Shown: positions 17,510-26,183, numbered from the stretch's first letter. The stretch is 49,465 nt of DNA from an uncultured Sphingomonas sp. (GCA_913777325.1 CAJYSA010000099.1:1-49465), one strand, 5' to 3'. Program-made: numbers and translations. Notes: a model not told the origin generated them from the letters alone.

Positions 17510-17979
17510 TCGCCGACCTGACCGTCAAGGGCGCGGACGGCGCCAGCCTGTCGCTCGATCGCTGGCGTGGGCAGGTGCTGCTGATCGTCAACACCGCGTC
17601 GAAATGCGGCTTCACCCCGCAATATGAGGGGCTGGAGGCGCTGCACCGCCGTTTCGCGGAGCGCGGCTTCGCGGTGCTGGCGTTCCCGTGCAACCAGTTC
17701 GGCGCGCAGGAGCCGGGCGACGCGGCGGAGATCGCGAATTTCTGCTCGTTGACCTATGACGTGACCTTCCCGGTCTTCGCCAAGATCGACGTCAACGGCC
17801 CCGACGCCGATCCGCTGTTCGAACGGCTGAAGGCGGAGGCGCCGGGCGTGCTCGGCACCAAGGCGGTGAAGTGGAACTTCACGAAGTTCCTGGTGGATCG
17901 CGCGGGGCAGGTGGTGCGGCGCTACGCCCCGACCACGAAGCCCGAAGACCTGGTGCGCGATATCGAGGCGCTGCTGTAG
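17506..17979 (+). CDS. glutathione/thioredoxin-dependent peroxidase (GPx family)
   Basis: 157 aa. Reduces peroxides in the cytosol. Active site: C34 (cysteine, not selenocysteine) in NTASKCGFTPQY, Q68 in NQFGAQEPG, W123-N124 in VKWNFTKF. Bacterial enzymes of this size usually use thioredoxin rather than glutathione. ATGA overlap with the GNAT gene selects this start over an in-frame ATG 16 codons upstream that lies within that gene. Confidence 0.93.
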   Translation: MIADLTVKGADGASLSLDRWRGQVLLIVNTASKCGFTPQYEGLEALHRRFAERGFAVLAFPCNQFGAQEPGDAAEIANFCSLTYDVTFPVFAKIDVNGPDADPLFERLKAEAPGVLGTKAVKWNFTKFLVDRAGQVVRRYAPTTKPEDLVRDIEALL

Positions 17980-18036
17980 CCGACCCGCGGCGGGCGTGGC
18001 CACGTCGCGCCGACCCCGCCCGCCAACCCGCGATCA

Positions 18037-18624
18037 TCAACCCGGCATGGCGAATGCCTCGGCGCCCTTGCGATGGTCGCTGGCGGCAGTGATCGCGGTG
18101 ACGCCGCCGACCAGAAAGCTGACGCCCAGGATGAAGCCGGGCAGCGTCAGCGCGGACCATGGCACCGTCGCCAGGATGAAGGCCGCCAGCAGGATGTTGA
18201 TGACGCCCAGCGCGATCATCAGCCCGCGCCGCCGGCGCATCCGGAATCCCAGCACGACCTCCAGCACGCCGCGCATCGCCAGCCACACCGTGACCATCAG
18301 CGTCAGCGAGAGCGCGCCCGTCACCGGCTCGAACACCATCACCGCGCCGACGATCACCGAAAGCAGCCCGAACAGTACCGCATAGACGCGGCCCTCATGC
18401 CCCTGGCCGAACAGCCCGGCGGCGATCGAAAAGGCGCCGGAGACGAACAGCAGCGCCCCGATCACGACGGTGGCGGCGAAGGTGGCGGCGAACGGCCAGA
18501 CGAAGGCGGCGATGCCCAGCAGCACCGACACGATGCCATAGGCCATGATCCAGCCCCAGCCGGCCCCGGTCGATGTGCCCGGAATGCCGAAACCGCGCGC
18601 GGGAGAAGCTTCGAAATGTGCCAT
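18037..18624 (-). CDS. HdeD/DUF308 family membrane protein
   Basis: 195 aa with about six hydrophobic helices in pairs: WIMAYGIVSVLLGIAAFVWP, FAATVVIGALLFVSGAFSIA, VYAVLFGLLSVIVGAVMVF, LSLTLMVTVWLAMRGVLEVV, GLMIALGVINILLAAFILA, LPGFILGVSFLVGGVTAIT. This matches the HdeD acid-stress membrane protein family; the molecular function is unclear. ATG 18624 is preferred to a GTG three codons upstream because GGAG lies eight bases before it. An EcfG-type promoter just upstream suggests general-stress induction. Confidence 0.85.
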   Translation of the reverse strand: MAHFEASPARGFGIPGTSTGAGWGWIMAYGIVSVLLGIAAFVWPFAATFAATVVIGALLFVSGAFSIAAGLFGQGHEGRVYAVLFGLLSVIVGAVMVFEPVTGALSLTLMVTVWLAMRGVLEVVLGFRMRRRRGLMIALGVINILLAAFILATVPWSALTLPGFILGVSFLVGGVTAITAASDHRKGAEAFAMPG

Positions 18625-18650
18625 GTCGATCACTCCGTTTCGGGATGGGC

Positions 18651-18676
18651 GAACGGGCCGGCGTATGCTCGGTTCC
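18651..18676 (-). promoter_or_regulatory. EcfG-type general stress promoter
   Basis: On the minus strand GGAAC (18676-18672), a 16-base spacer and CGTT (18655-18652) fit the alphaproteobacterial EcfG consensus GGAAC-N16/17-CGTT. The predicted start is about 20 bases before the DUF308 ATG. Such promoters are used with the PhyR-NepR-EcfG cascade. Confidence 0.65.
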
Positions 18677-18728
18677 GGCGAGCGCGGCGGGGATGGCCGA
18701 ATCGGGTCAACGCGCCTAGCTATGCGCG

Positions 18729-21700
18729 ATGCCGCATTCCGGGTTCGTGCCGCTCCGCATCTTTTCCAGCTACACCATGCTCGATGGCGCGATCGAGCCG
18801 AAGGCGATCGCCAAGCGCGCGGCGAAGCTGGGCTTCCCCGCCGCCGGGCTGACCGATCGCAACGGCCTGTACGCCGCGATGGCGTTTTCGGACGCGGCGA
18901 TGGGCGCCGGCGTACAGCCGGTGATCGGCACGATGCTGGGCCTTGCCCGCCCCGACCTGCCCGAGGGCGTGGCGGTGGCGACCGACTGGATCGCGCTCTA
19001 TGCGCAGGATGAGGCGGGCTACGACAATCTGTGCGCGCTGGTCAGCCATGCGCACCTCGATCGCCCGCTGGAACTGGCGCCGCATGTCGGCTTCGACCTG
19101 TTGGCGCGGCATTCGGCGGGGCTGATCGCGCTGACCGCCGGGGGCGAGGGCGGGGTCGCGCGGCTGTTTGCCGAGGACCAGCCGGAGCGCGCCGCCGCTT
19201 ATGCCGACCGGCTCCACGCGATCTTCGGCGACCGGCTGTATATCGAACTGTGCCGTCGCGACGACGCGATCGAGGACAAGGCCGAGCCGCTGCTGCTCGA
19301 CCTGGCCTATGATCGCGGCTGGCCGATCGTCGCCACCAATCCGTGCTGTTTCGAGGAGGCCGATTTCGGCGACGCGCACGATGCGATGTTGTGCATCGCG
19401 TCGTCCAGCTACGTCGAGAGCGAGGATCGCCCGCGCAGTTGCGGCCATGCGTGGATGAAGCCCGCGATCGACATGGCCGCACTGTTCCACGACCTGCCCG
19501 AGGCCTTGGCGAACACGCTGGTCGTGGCCCAGCGCTGCGCGGTGGCCGCGCCGAAGCGCAAGCCGATCCTCCCCAGCCTGGCGGGCGATCGCGAGGGCGA
19601 GGCGGCGATGCTCCGCAACGACGCCGCCGCCGGGCTGGAGGCGCGGCTCGACCGGATCGAGGAACTGGGCGCGCAGCCCGAAGGCGACCCGGACTGGCGC
19701 GAGACGTATCGCCAGCGGCTGGCGTTCGAGGTCGACGTCATCATCCAGATGGGTTTCCCCGGATACTTCCTGATCGTCGCCGACTTCATCAAATGGGCGA
19801 AGGATCATGATATCCCGGTGGGGCCGGGGCGTGGTTCGGGCGCGGGCTCGGTCGTCGCCTGGGCGCTGACGATCACCGATCTCGACCCGATCAAGCTGGG
19901 CCTGCTGTTCGAGCGCTTCCTGAACCCGGAACGCGTGTCGATGCCCGACTTCGATATCGACTTCTGCGAAACCCGACGTGGTGAGGTCATCCGCTACGTC
20001 CAGGAAAAATACGGCCGCGATCAGGTGGCGCAGATCATCACCTTCGGTAAGCTGAAGGCGCGCGCGGTGTTGAAGGACACCGGCCGCGTGCTGCAGATGA
20101 GCTATGGCCAGATCGATCGCCTGGCCAAGCTGGTGCCGAACCACCCGACCGATCCGTGGGACCTGAAGCGCGCGCTGAACGGCGTGCCGGAAATCGCGCG
20201 CGAATATTCGAACGACAATCAGGTCCGGCACCTGTGGGATCTCGCGACCAAGCTGGAGGGGCTGCCGCGCCATTCCTCCACCCACGCCGCCGGCGTGGTG
20301 ATCGGCGACCGGCCGCTGGCGCAACTGGTGCCGCTCTATCGCGATCCGCGCTCCGACATGCCGGTGACGCAGTTCGACATGAAATATGTCGAAGGCGCGG
20401 GGCTGGTGAAGTTCGACTTCCTGGGCCTGAAGACCTTGTCGGTGCTCAAGAAGGCGGTCGAGCTGCTCAAGAAGCGCGACATCCGGATCGATCTCGACGC
20501 GCTGCACTGGGACGACGAGGGCGTCTACAAATTGCTCCAGCGCGGCGACACGGTCGGCGTGTTCCAGCTCGAATCGGAGGGGATGCGCCGCACGCTGTCG
20601 GCGGTCCGCCCGACCAATTTCGGCGATATCGTCGCGCTCGTCTCGCTCTATCGCCCCGGCCCGATGGACAATATCCCGTCGTTCGGGCGGCGTAAGCAGG
20701 GGACGGAGGAGATCACCTATCCGCACCCGCTGCTGGAGCCGATCCTGGCCGAGACCTACGGCATCTTCGTCTATCAGGAACAGGTGATGCAGGCCGCGCA
20801 GGTGCTGGCGGGCTATTCGCTCGGCGGCGCGGACCTGTTGCGCCGCGCAATGGGCAAGAAGATCAAGGCGGAGATGGATGCGCAGCGCGCCACCTTCGTC
20901 AAGGGCTGTGCCGAGCACAACCAGATCCCGGCGCCGTACGCGAACCAGTTGTTCGACTTGATCGACAAGTTCGCGGGTTATGGTTTCAACAAGAGCCACG
21001 CGGCGGCCTATGCGCTGCTCGCTTATCAGACCGCGTGGCTGAAGGCGCACCATCCGGCGGAGTTCTTCGCCGCGTCGATGTGCTACGACCTGCACCTGAC
21101 CGACAAGCTGGCGATCTTCGTCGACGACGCGCGGCGGCTGGGCATCCCGCTGCTGCCGCCGTGCATCAACGCCAGCGCCGCGGAGTTCGACGTCGCGCCG
21201 AACGACGAGGGGCAGCCCGCCGTCCGCTACGCGCTGGCCGCGCTCAAGTCGGTCGGCGAGGGGGCGATGGAGAAATTGTGCGAGGAGCGCGCCGCGACCG
21301 GTCCGTTCAAAAGCCTCGACGATCTCGCCGCGCGCGTCGATCCGCGCCTGCTCAACAAGCGCCAGTTGGAGACGCTGGCGGCGGGGGGCGCGTTGGACGG
21401 GCTGGAGCCGAACCGCGCCGGGGTCCATGCCGTCGCCGAGACGGTGCTGGCGATCGCGGCGCGCACGCACGAGGGGCGGACCAGCGGGCAGGGCGGGCTG
21501 TTCGGCGACGACGCCGGGGCAGGGGACGCGATCAAGCTGCCCGCGAACGCGCGCTGGTCGCTGGCCGAGCGGATGGAGCAGGAGAAGGAGGCGTTCGGCT
21601 TCTATTTCTCCGCGCATCCCGTCGACCGTTATCGCCATCTGGCGAAGACGCATGGCGCACGCACCTATGTGACGCTCGGCGACCTTCAGATCGCGGACGG

Positions 21701-22229
21701 CGCGCGGGTGATGGCGACGATGGCGGTGCTGGTCGAGGAGGCGCGGTGGCGCACCTCGGCGCGCGGCAAGCGCTATATGATGGCGACGCTCTCCGATGCG
21801 ACCGGCCAGTTCATGGCGACCTGTTTCGACGATGGCCCCGCCGCCGATCTGGAGGAGGCGGCCAAGAACGGCGGCTGTGGCCTGGCGACCGTCGAACTCG
21901 ACCGCCGCCCAGGCGAGGAAACGCCGCGTGTGACGGTGAAGTCGATCAAGCCGTTCGAAACGCTGGCCAGCTCGACCCGCTTCGCGCTGGAGGTGCAGGT
22001 CGCCGATGCCGGCGCGGTGGCGGCGCTCGCGGGGTTGATCGGTCCCTTGCGCGGCGCGCGGGGCAAGGTGACGCTCAAGGTGCCGATCGCGGAGGGGGAA
22101 TTGGCGACCGTCATCCTCGACCGCGATTTCGCGCTCGACGCCGAACTGGCCGAGCGGATCGAGGCGCTGCCGGGGGTGACGAAGGTCGAGTTCGAGATCG
22201 AGGAAACGCGATTGCGCTCGGTGGGGTGA
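18729..22229 (+). CDS. dnaE: DNA polymerase III subunit alpha
   Basis: 1166 aa replicative polymerase. Order: N-terminal PHP domain (residues 1-270), palm with GRGSGAGSVVAWAL and the catalytic aspartates D407 and D409 in MPDFDIDFCETRRGEVI, fingers with the GYGFNKSHAAAYALLAYQTA motif, then the OB-fold and a C-terminal tau-binding region. The PHP metal ligands are missing: the family's HLRVHS is PLRIFS and the later TDH is TDRN, so intrinsic PHP nuclease activity is unlikely. Divergent from the DUF308 gene with a 104-base gap. Confidence 0.97.
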   Translation: MPHSGFVPLRIFSSYTMLDGAIEPKAIAKRAAKLGFPAAGLTDRNGLYAAMAFSDAAMGAGVQPVIGTMLGLARPDLPEGVAVATDWIALYAQDEAGYDNLCALVSHAHLDRPLELAPHVGFDLLARHSAGLIALTAGGEGGVARLFAEDQPERAAAYADRLHAIFGDRLYIELCRRDDAIEDKAEPLLLDLAYDRGWPIVATNPCCFEEADFGDAHDAMLCIASSSYVESEDRPRSCGHAWMKPAIDMAALFHDLPEALANTLVVAQRCAVAAPKRKPILPSLAGDREGEAAMLRNDAAAGLEARLDRIEELGAQPEGDPDWRETYRQRLAFEVDVIIQMGFPGYFLIVADFIKWAKDHDIPVGPGRGSGAGSVVAWALTITDLDPIKLGLLFERFLNPERVSMPDFDIDFCETRRGEVIRYVQEKYGRDQVAQIITFGKLKARAVLKDTGRVLQMSYGQIDRLAKLVPNHPTDPWDLKRALNGVPEIAREYSNDNQVRHLWDLATKLEGLPRHSSTHAAGVVIGDRPLAQLVPLYRDPRSDMPVTQFDMKYVEGAGLVKFDFLGLKTLSVLKKAVELLKKRDIRIDLDALHWDDEGVYKLLQRGDTVGVFQLESEGMRRTLSAVRPTNFGDIVALVSLYRPGPMDNIPSFGRRKQGTEEITYPHPLLEPILAETYGIFVYQEQVMQAAQVLAGYSLGGADLLRRAMGKKIKAEMDAQRATFVKGCAEHNQIPAPYANQLFDLIDKFAGYGFNKSHAAAYALLAYQTAWLKAHHPAEFFAASMCYDLHLTDKLAIFVDDARRLGIPLLPPCINASAAEFDVAPNDEGQPAVRYALAALKSVGEGAMEKLCEERAATGPFKSLDDLAARVDPRLLNKRQLETLAAGGALDGLEPNRAGVHAVAETVLAIAARTHEGRTSGQGGLFGDDAGAGDAIKLPANARWSLAERMEQEKEAFGFYFSAHPVDRYRHLAKTHGARTYVTLGDLQIADGARVMATMAVLVEEARWRTSARGKRYMMATLSDATGQFMATCFDDGPAADLEEAAKNGGCGLATVELDRRPGEETPRVTVKSIKPFETLASSTRFALEVQVADAGAVAALAGLIGPLRGARGKVTLKVPIAEGELATVILDRDFALDAELAERIEALPGVTKVEFEIEETRLRSVG

Positions 22230-22248
22230 CCGCCGCTCGCGACGATGG

Positions 22249-22785
22249 CTATCGCGGGGTGATCCCCGCGACATGGTGCGTCAGGATCGCCCGCCGCTGC
22301 GCGACTTCGATCGTCACGCCCGTGTCCAGCGCGAGCGTCGCCAGCCCATGGACGATCGCCCAGCACCCCAGCGCCGCCTCCGGTATCGTGCCTCCCGTCA
22401 CCGCGGCGACGCGTCGCCCGAGCACGGCGAACGCCGCGGCATCCGGCTGATCCGCCGCATCGCACCGGCGGAAGAACATCAGCCGGAACAATGCCCGATG
22501 CGCCAGCGCGAAGGCGATATAGGCCAGTCCCTGCGCGACCAACCGCTCGGTATCGCTGCCCTGGCCGTCCGCCTCCTCCAACGCGTCGCGCAACATCGCG
22601 AACCCGCGCGCCGCCACCGCCGCCAGCAACGCCGCCTTGTCCGCGAAGTGGCGATACGGTGCCATGGCCGACACCCCGGCGGCGCGCGCGAGTGCGCGGA
22701 TGCCGGGCTCCGGCTCCCCGCCCTCCAGCATTGCGATCGCTCGATCCAAAAGTCGATCGCGCAGGCCCGAAACGTCATCGTCCAC
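22249..22785 (-). CDS. TetR-family transcriptional regulator
   Basis: 178 aa. The N-terminal HTH reads IRALARAAGVSAMAPYRHFA (recognition helix ending in Y-R-H-F) followed by DKAALLAAVAARGF; the ligand domain has the ALAHRALFRLMFF segment seen in WHG-type TetR proteins. The start is GTG with no Shine-Dalgarno and an operator-like box ends three bases upstream, so either the mRNA is nearly leaderless or the true start is further in. Probably represses itself and the divergent DUF4188 gene. Confidence 0.88.
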   Translation of the reverse strand: MDDDVSGLRDRLLDRAIAMLEGGEPEPGIRALARAAGVSAMAPYRHFADKAALLAAVAARGFAMLRDALEEADGQGSDTERLVAQGLAYIAFALAHRALFRLMFFRRCDAADQPDAAAFAVLGRRVAAVTGGTIPEAALGCWAIVHGLATLALDTGVTIEVAQRRAILTHHVAGITPR

Positions 22786-22787
22786 GT

Positions 22788-22829
22788 GTTTACACCGTAA
22801 GCAGGGTCGTTTATGTATACGGTGTAAGC
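22788..22829. promoter_or_regulatory. twin TetR operators between tetR and DUF4188 gene
   Basis: GTTTACACCGTAAGC (22788-22802) and GTATACGGTGTAAGC (22815-22829) are near-exact inverted copies; the core TTACACCGTA / TACGGTGTAA is a perfect 10-bp inverted repeat. Each box is itself semi-palindromic (TTAC-N3-GTAA). The spacing puts the two sites a few helical turns apart across the whole divergent promoter. Confidence 0.75.
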
Positions 22830-22844
22830 AACGGGAGCGCGATC

Positions 22845-23300
22845 ATGCAAGCGGGCGATGCGAAGCGGATGACGGTCGACCTTAGCGACTGGCCGGACCT
22901 GATCGTCGTGCTGCTCGGCTTTCGCGTCGGCAGCCTGCGCGGTCTGCCGTCGTTCCTGCGGATCGGGCGCGGTTTGGCGGAGATCGCGCGCGATCCGCCC
23001 GCCGGGCTGCTCGCCTCCTTCTCCTGCCTGCATGGCTGGAACCATGTCGGCATCCGCCATTACTGGCGTGACCTCGACAGCCTGGAGGCATTCACGCGAT
23101 CGATGCCGCATGCCGGCTGGTGGAAGGATTTCCTGGCCGATCGCCACGGCAACGGCTTCTGGCACGAGGCCTATGCCGCGCGTGGCGGGATGGAAGCGAT
23201 CTATGTCGATATGCCCGCCGCGCCGGGGCTGGGCGCGTTCGCGGCGCCGCTGCCCGCGCATGGTCCCCTGCTGTCGAGCCGAGGGCGCCTCGGGCGATAG
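22845..23300 (+). CDS. DUF4188-type putative monooxygenase
   Basis: 151 aa. The pattern LIVVLLGFRVGSLRGLPSFL, CLHGWNHVGIRHYWRDLDSL, MPHAGWWKDFL and NGFWHEAYAARGGMEAIYV fits DUF4188, which includes cofactor-light dimeric alpha-beta barrel monooxygenases of the Fma-MO type. The substrate is unknown. ATG 22845 has GGGAG seven bases upstream. Divergent from the TetR gene with twin operators between them, so expression is probably induced by the TetR ligand, likely its substrate. Confidence 0.78.
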   Translation: MQAGDAKRMTVDLSDWPDLIVVLLGFRVGSLRGLPSFLRIGRGLAEIARDPPAGLLASFSCLHGWNHVGIRHYWRDLDSLEAFTRSMPHAGWWKDFLADRHGNGFWHEAYAARGGMEAIYVDMPAAPGLGAFAAPLPAHGPLLSSRGRLGR

Positions 23301-23303
23301 CGC

Positions 23304-24380
23304 TCAGAACAATTCCCCCTGCGCCCCCGCCGGGCGCCGGAACAGATCGCAGCGCAAGTCCAGCGTGCGGCGTCGATCCGGGAAGCCGGCCCTCGTCCGC
23401 GCGATCCGGAAGCGCGTCTTGAGCAACGCCGCCCACGGCCCCTGACCCTTCATTCGCATGCCGAAGCGCGGATCATTGTCCTTGCCGCCGCGCAGGCTCT
23501 GGACGATCGCCATCACCTTCGCCGCGCGATCGGGATAATGTTCGTCGAGCCAGGCGCGGAACAGCGGCGCGACCTCCCACGGCAGCCGCACCGGGATGTA
23601 CGACACGCCCAGCGCCCCCGCCGCCGCCGCGCGCGCCACGATCGCCTCCACCTCATGGTCGGTGATCGCCGGGATCACCGGCGCCATGTTCACATAGGTC
23701 GGCACGCCGGCATCGCTCAGCGTGCGCACCGCCGCCATGCGCCGCTCCGGCGCGGTGGCGCGCGGCTCTAGCGTCATCGCGATGCGCGGGTCGAGCGACG
23801 TCACGGACATCGCCACCGCCACCAGCCCCTTGGCCGCCATCGGCGCCAGCAGATCCAGATCGCGCACCACCCGGTCGGACTTGGTGGTGATGACGAGCGG
23901 GTGATCGCACGCCGCCAGTTCCTCGATCAGCGCGCGGGTGATCCGCCACGTGCGCTCGATCGGCTGATAGGGATCGGTGTTCGTCCCCATCGCGATCGGC
24001 GCGCAGGCATAGCCGGGCTTGCGCAGCTCGGCACGCAGCAACGCGGCGGCATCGGGCTTGGCGAACAGCTTCGTCTCGAAATCGAGGCCGGGCGACAGGT
24101 CGTGGAACGCATGGCTGGGCCGCGCGAAGCAATAGATGCAGCCATGCTCGCAGCCGCGATAGGCGTTGATCGAGCGGTCGAACGGCACGTCGGGCGATTG
24201 GTTGCGGGTGATGATCGTGCGCGGATGCTCGACGGTGACGGTGGTGCGCAGCGGCGGCGGTGCGCCGTCGATGTCGGCCTGCGCATCCAGCCAGTCGCCG
24301 TCCGCTTCGGATTGCGGCAGGTTGAAGCGCCTGCTCTCCGCGTTCAGCGTCGCACCGCGATGGGGCCGGGGATTCGCCAT
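23304..24380 (-). CDS. PA0069-family radical SAM protein
   Basis: 358 aa. The Fe-S cluster cysteines C77, C81 and C84 lie in YRGCEHGCIYCFARPSHAF, the CxxxCxxC radical SAM motif, and later blocks AMGTNTDPYQPIE and PLVITTKSDRVVRDLDLL match the spore-photoproduct-lyase-like PA0069 group. The reaction is unknown; the family has been linked by similarity to DNA repair. The tail ends QGELF. Convergent with the DUF4188 gene (3-base gap), divergent from the VOC gene. Confidence 0.88.
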   Translation of the reverse strand: MANPRPHRGATLNAESRRFNLPQSEADGDWLDAQADIDGAPPPLRTTVTVEHPRTIITRNQSPDVPFDRSINAYRGCEHGCIYCFARPSHAFHDLSPGLDFETKLFAKPDAAALLRAELRKPGYACAPIAMGTNTDPYQPIERTWRITRALIEELAACDHPLVITTKSDRVVRDLDLLAPMAAKGLVAVAMSVTSLDPRIAMTLEPRATAPERRMAAVRTLSDAGVPTYVNMAPVIPAITDHEVEAIVARAAAAGALGVSYIPVRLPWEVAPLFRAWLDEHYPDRAAKVMAIVQSLRGGKDNDPRFGMRMKGQGPWAALLKTRFRIARTRAGFPDRRRTLDLRCDLFRRPAGAQGELF

Positions 24381-24436
24381 TGCCCGATGCTACCGGCCCG
24401 ACTAGAACATAGCAAGAACATTGGGGAGACGATTCC

Positions 24437-24769
24437 ATGGCGCGGCTGAACTATCTCGAATTGCCGACCCGCGACCGGGCGGCAGCCAAGCAATTCTATG
24501 CGCGGGCGTTCGGCTGGACGTTCACCGATTTCGGCCCGGATTATGCCGCCACGCTCAGCGGCGATACCGATATCGGCCTGGACGCCGCGCCGGACCGGAT
24601 CGCCGCGCCACTGCCGGTGATCGAGGTGGACGATCTGGAAGCGGTGCAGGACGCGGTCGCGCAGGCGGGCGGCACGATCACCGTGGCGATCTTCGCCTTT
24701 CCGGGCGGGCGCCGCTTCCATTTTCGCGACGTCGACGGGCACGAGCTGGCGGTGTCGCAGCCCGGCTGA
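24437..24769 (+). CDS. VOC-family (glyoxalase/dioxygenase-like) protein
   Basis: 110 aa, a single vicinal-oxygen-chelate domain pair: LNYLELPTRDRAAAKQFYAR, AFGWTFTDFGPDYAATL and the C-terminal FHFRDVDGHELAVSQ with the conserved glutamate. Function beyond the fold cannot be given; many such proteins bind small hydrophobic molecules or antibiotics. ATG start preceded by GGGGAGACG. Confidence 0.85.
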   Translation: MARLNYLELPTRDRAAAKQFYARAFGWTFTDFGPDYAATLSGDTDIGLDAAPDRIAAPLPVIEVDDLEAVQDAVAQAGGTITVAIFAFPGGRRFHFRDVDGHELAVSQPG

Positions 24770-24808
24770 GCTTGGGACGAGCTGACGCCGGCGCCGACTT
24801 GTGCCGTC

Positions 24809-24835
24809 GTCGCTTCGCTCCGCTCGCTATGGCGG
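24809..24835. repeat. remnant of the REP-like element
   Basis: CGTCGCTTCGCTCCGCTCGC then TATGGCG resembles one arm of the 33-bp element at 90-122 with several substitutions. It lies between the convergent VOC and moaB genes. Confidence 0.5.
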
Positions 24836-24857
24836 ACTAGCGCGAGGTCATCCGACC

Positions 24858-25385
24858 TTACCGCTCCAGCAGGCGCGGCATCAACTCGACGAAATTGCAC
24901 GGGCGATGGCGGCTGTCGAGCTGGGTGGACAGGATGCCGTTCCACGCATCCTTCACCGCGCCGGTCGAGCCGGGCAGTGCGAAGATATAGGTGCCGCGTG
25001 CGACGCAGGCGCAGGCGCGGCTCTGCACCGTCGACGTGCCGATCGTCTGGTAGCTGAGCCAGCGGAACAGCTCGCCGAAGCCGGGGATCATCTTGTCCGC
25101 GACGCGCTCGACCGCTTCGGGGGTCACGTCGCGCCCGGTCACGCCGGTGCCGCCCGTGGTGATGATGCAGTCGATCGCCGCATCGTCGATCCAGCGGTGG
25201 AGCTGCGCGACGATCGCCTCGGCATCGTCGCGCAGGATCAGGCGGTCGGCTAGGACGTGACCGGCCTCGGACAGCAGCGCGACCAACGTGTCGCCGGAGC
25301 GATCCTCCGCCAGCCCGCGCGTGTCGGACACGGTGAGGACCGCGATGCGGACGGGCAGGAAGGTGCGGGTGTCGTCGATCGGCAT
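24858..25385 (-). CDS. moaB: molybdenum cofactor biosynthesis protein B
   Basis: 175 aa. MogA/MoaB fold: [20 protein letters not shown] at the start, [20 protein letters not shown] (molybdopterin-binding TGGTG), [20 protein letters not shown] and [15 protein letters not shown]. Takes part in adenylylation of molybdopterin or an associated step. A longer frame extends to 25679 but is not supported by family length; ATG 25385 gives the usual start. A molybdopterin-dependent oxidoreductase occurs at the right end of the window. Confidence 0.92.
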   Translation of the reverse strand: MPIDDTRTFLPVRIAVLTVSDTRGLAEDRSGDTLVALLSEAGHVLADRLILRDDAEAIVAQLHRWIDDAAIDCIITTGGTGVTGRDVTPEAVERVADKMIPGFGELFRWLSYQTIGTSTVQSRACACVARGTYIFALPGSTGAVKDAWNGILSTQLDSRHRPCNFVELMPRLLER

Positions 25386-25588
25386 CGCGCTGGCGTAGCG
25401 AGGACCGGCGGCAGCGTCCAGCGAGGCGATCGGGTTCGTTCCGGTGCCGTTGCGCGTCGCATGAACCCGCTGATCGCGCGTGCGAATCTGTCTCGCGTCG
25501 TCGTGACACGACCGTTTCGGAGCGGCTGTCGTCTCCGATGGTTGTGCCGGCCCCGATACCGTCCTGCGGCTGGCCGGAGGGGGACGTC

Positions 25589-25960
25589 GTGGGCGAGATT
25601 TCGGGGTTGCTGCGCGCCATCCAGTCCGAGGCGGTGTATCTGCGCGACCGCGCCTTCGCCCGGCATCGATCGGTGGCAACGGTGCAGGACGTGGCGCGCG
25701 AATGGCATCGCCACACCGAACGCAACTGGATCGTGTTGCGGCAGATCATCGCGGAGACGGAGGCAGCGGGCGGCTTTCCGCTGCGATGCCATCTGGAAAC
25801 GCTCCGCTACGTCGATCATCGCGCGCTGTTCGATGCCGATCGCCGTTTCCTGCTGGAGGTGCGCGCCCGGCAGATGGTGAACCGGCTGGAACCCGTCATC
25901 CGCAACGCCAATCTCGAGATCGACGAGTTGCTGCGTGCGGCGGAAGCCGGGGATGCCTAG
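25589..25960 (+). CDS. hypothetical helical protein (first part of possible split gene)
   Basis: 123 aa, not recognised. Predominantly alpha-helical and charged ([56 protein letters not shown]), no signal peptide or membrane segment. Coding is supported by strong third-position GC and by GGAGGGGG five bases before the GTG start. An ATG at 25538 would lengthen it but lacks such a site. The same frame stays coding-like after its TAG stop up to 26152. Confidence 0.7.
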   Translation: MGEISGLLRAIQSEAVYLRDRAFARHRSVATVQDVAREWHRHTERNWIVLRQIIAETEAAGGFPLRCHLETLRYVDHRALFDADRRFLLEVRARQMVNRLEPVIRNANLEIDELLRAAEAGDA

Positions 25961-25984
25961 TGGTTTCGTGCGGCGGCGACACCG

Positions 25985-26152
25985 GTGCTACGCAAATTCC
26001 AGTATCTGTACGTCGCGATGCTGCCGTCGCTGGTGGATGAGGAGGAGCGCCGCGACTGGCCACGGTGCGGCCCGGTCCACGCCGCCCGCGCGGTGGAGGA
26101 GCAGGATCGCGGCGATCGCGAAGATATCGTCTACCGCCGCCCGCAGGCGTGA
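25985..26152 (+). CDS. small hypothetical ORF in frame with preceding gene
   Basis: 55 aa from GTG 25985, ending TGA 26150-26152; not recognised. The residues KFQYLYVAMLPSLVDEEERR are followed by an acidic-basic tail, and third positions are almost all G or C, as in true genes here. No Shine-Dalgarno is seen. It lies in the same frame as the gene before it, separated only by TAG at 25958-25960 and eight codons. It could be a separate small gene, a read-through extension or the broken second half of one gene. Confidence 0.4.
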   Translation: MLRKFQYLYVAMLPSLVDEEERRDWPRCGPVHAARAVEEQDRGDREDIVYRRPQA

Positions 26153-26183
26153 TCCGGTACCACGCGGTCGTGCCGGCCGGCGG

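Noticed and set aside
18720-22274. 1184-residue open frame on the minus strand
   Set aside because: Exactly opposite dnaE; its composition (Arg, His, Gln, Asp rich, no domain) is that of an antisense frame in high-GC DNA.
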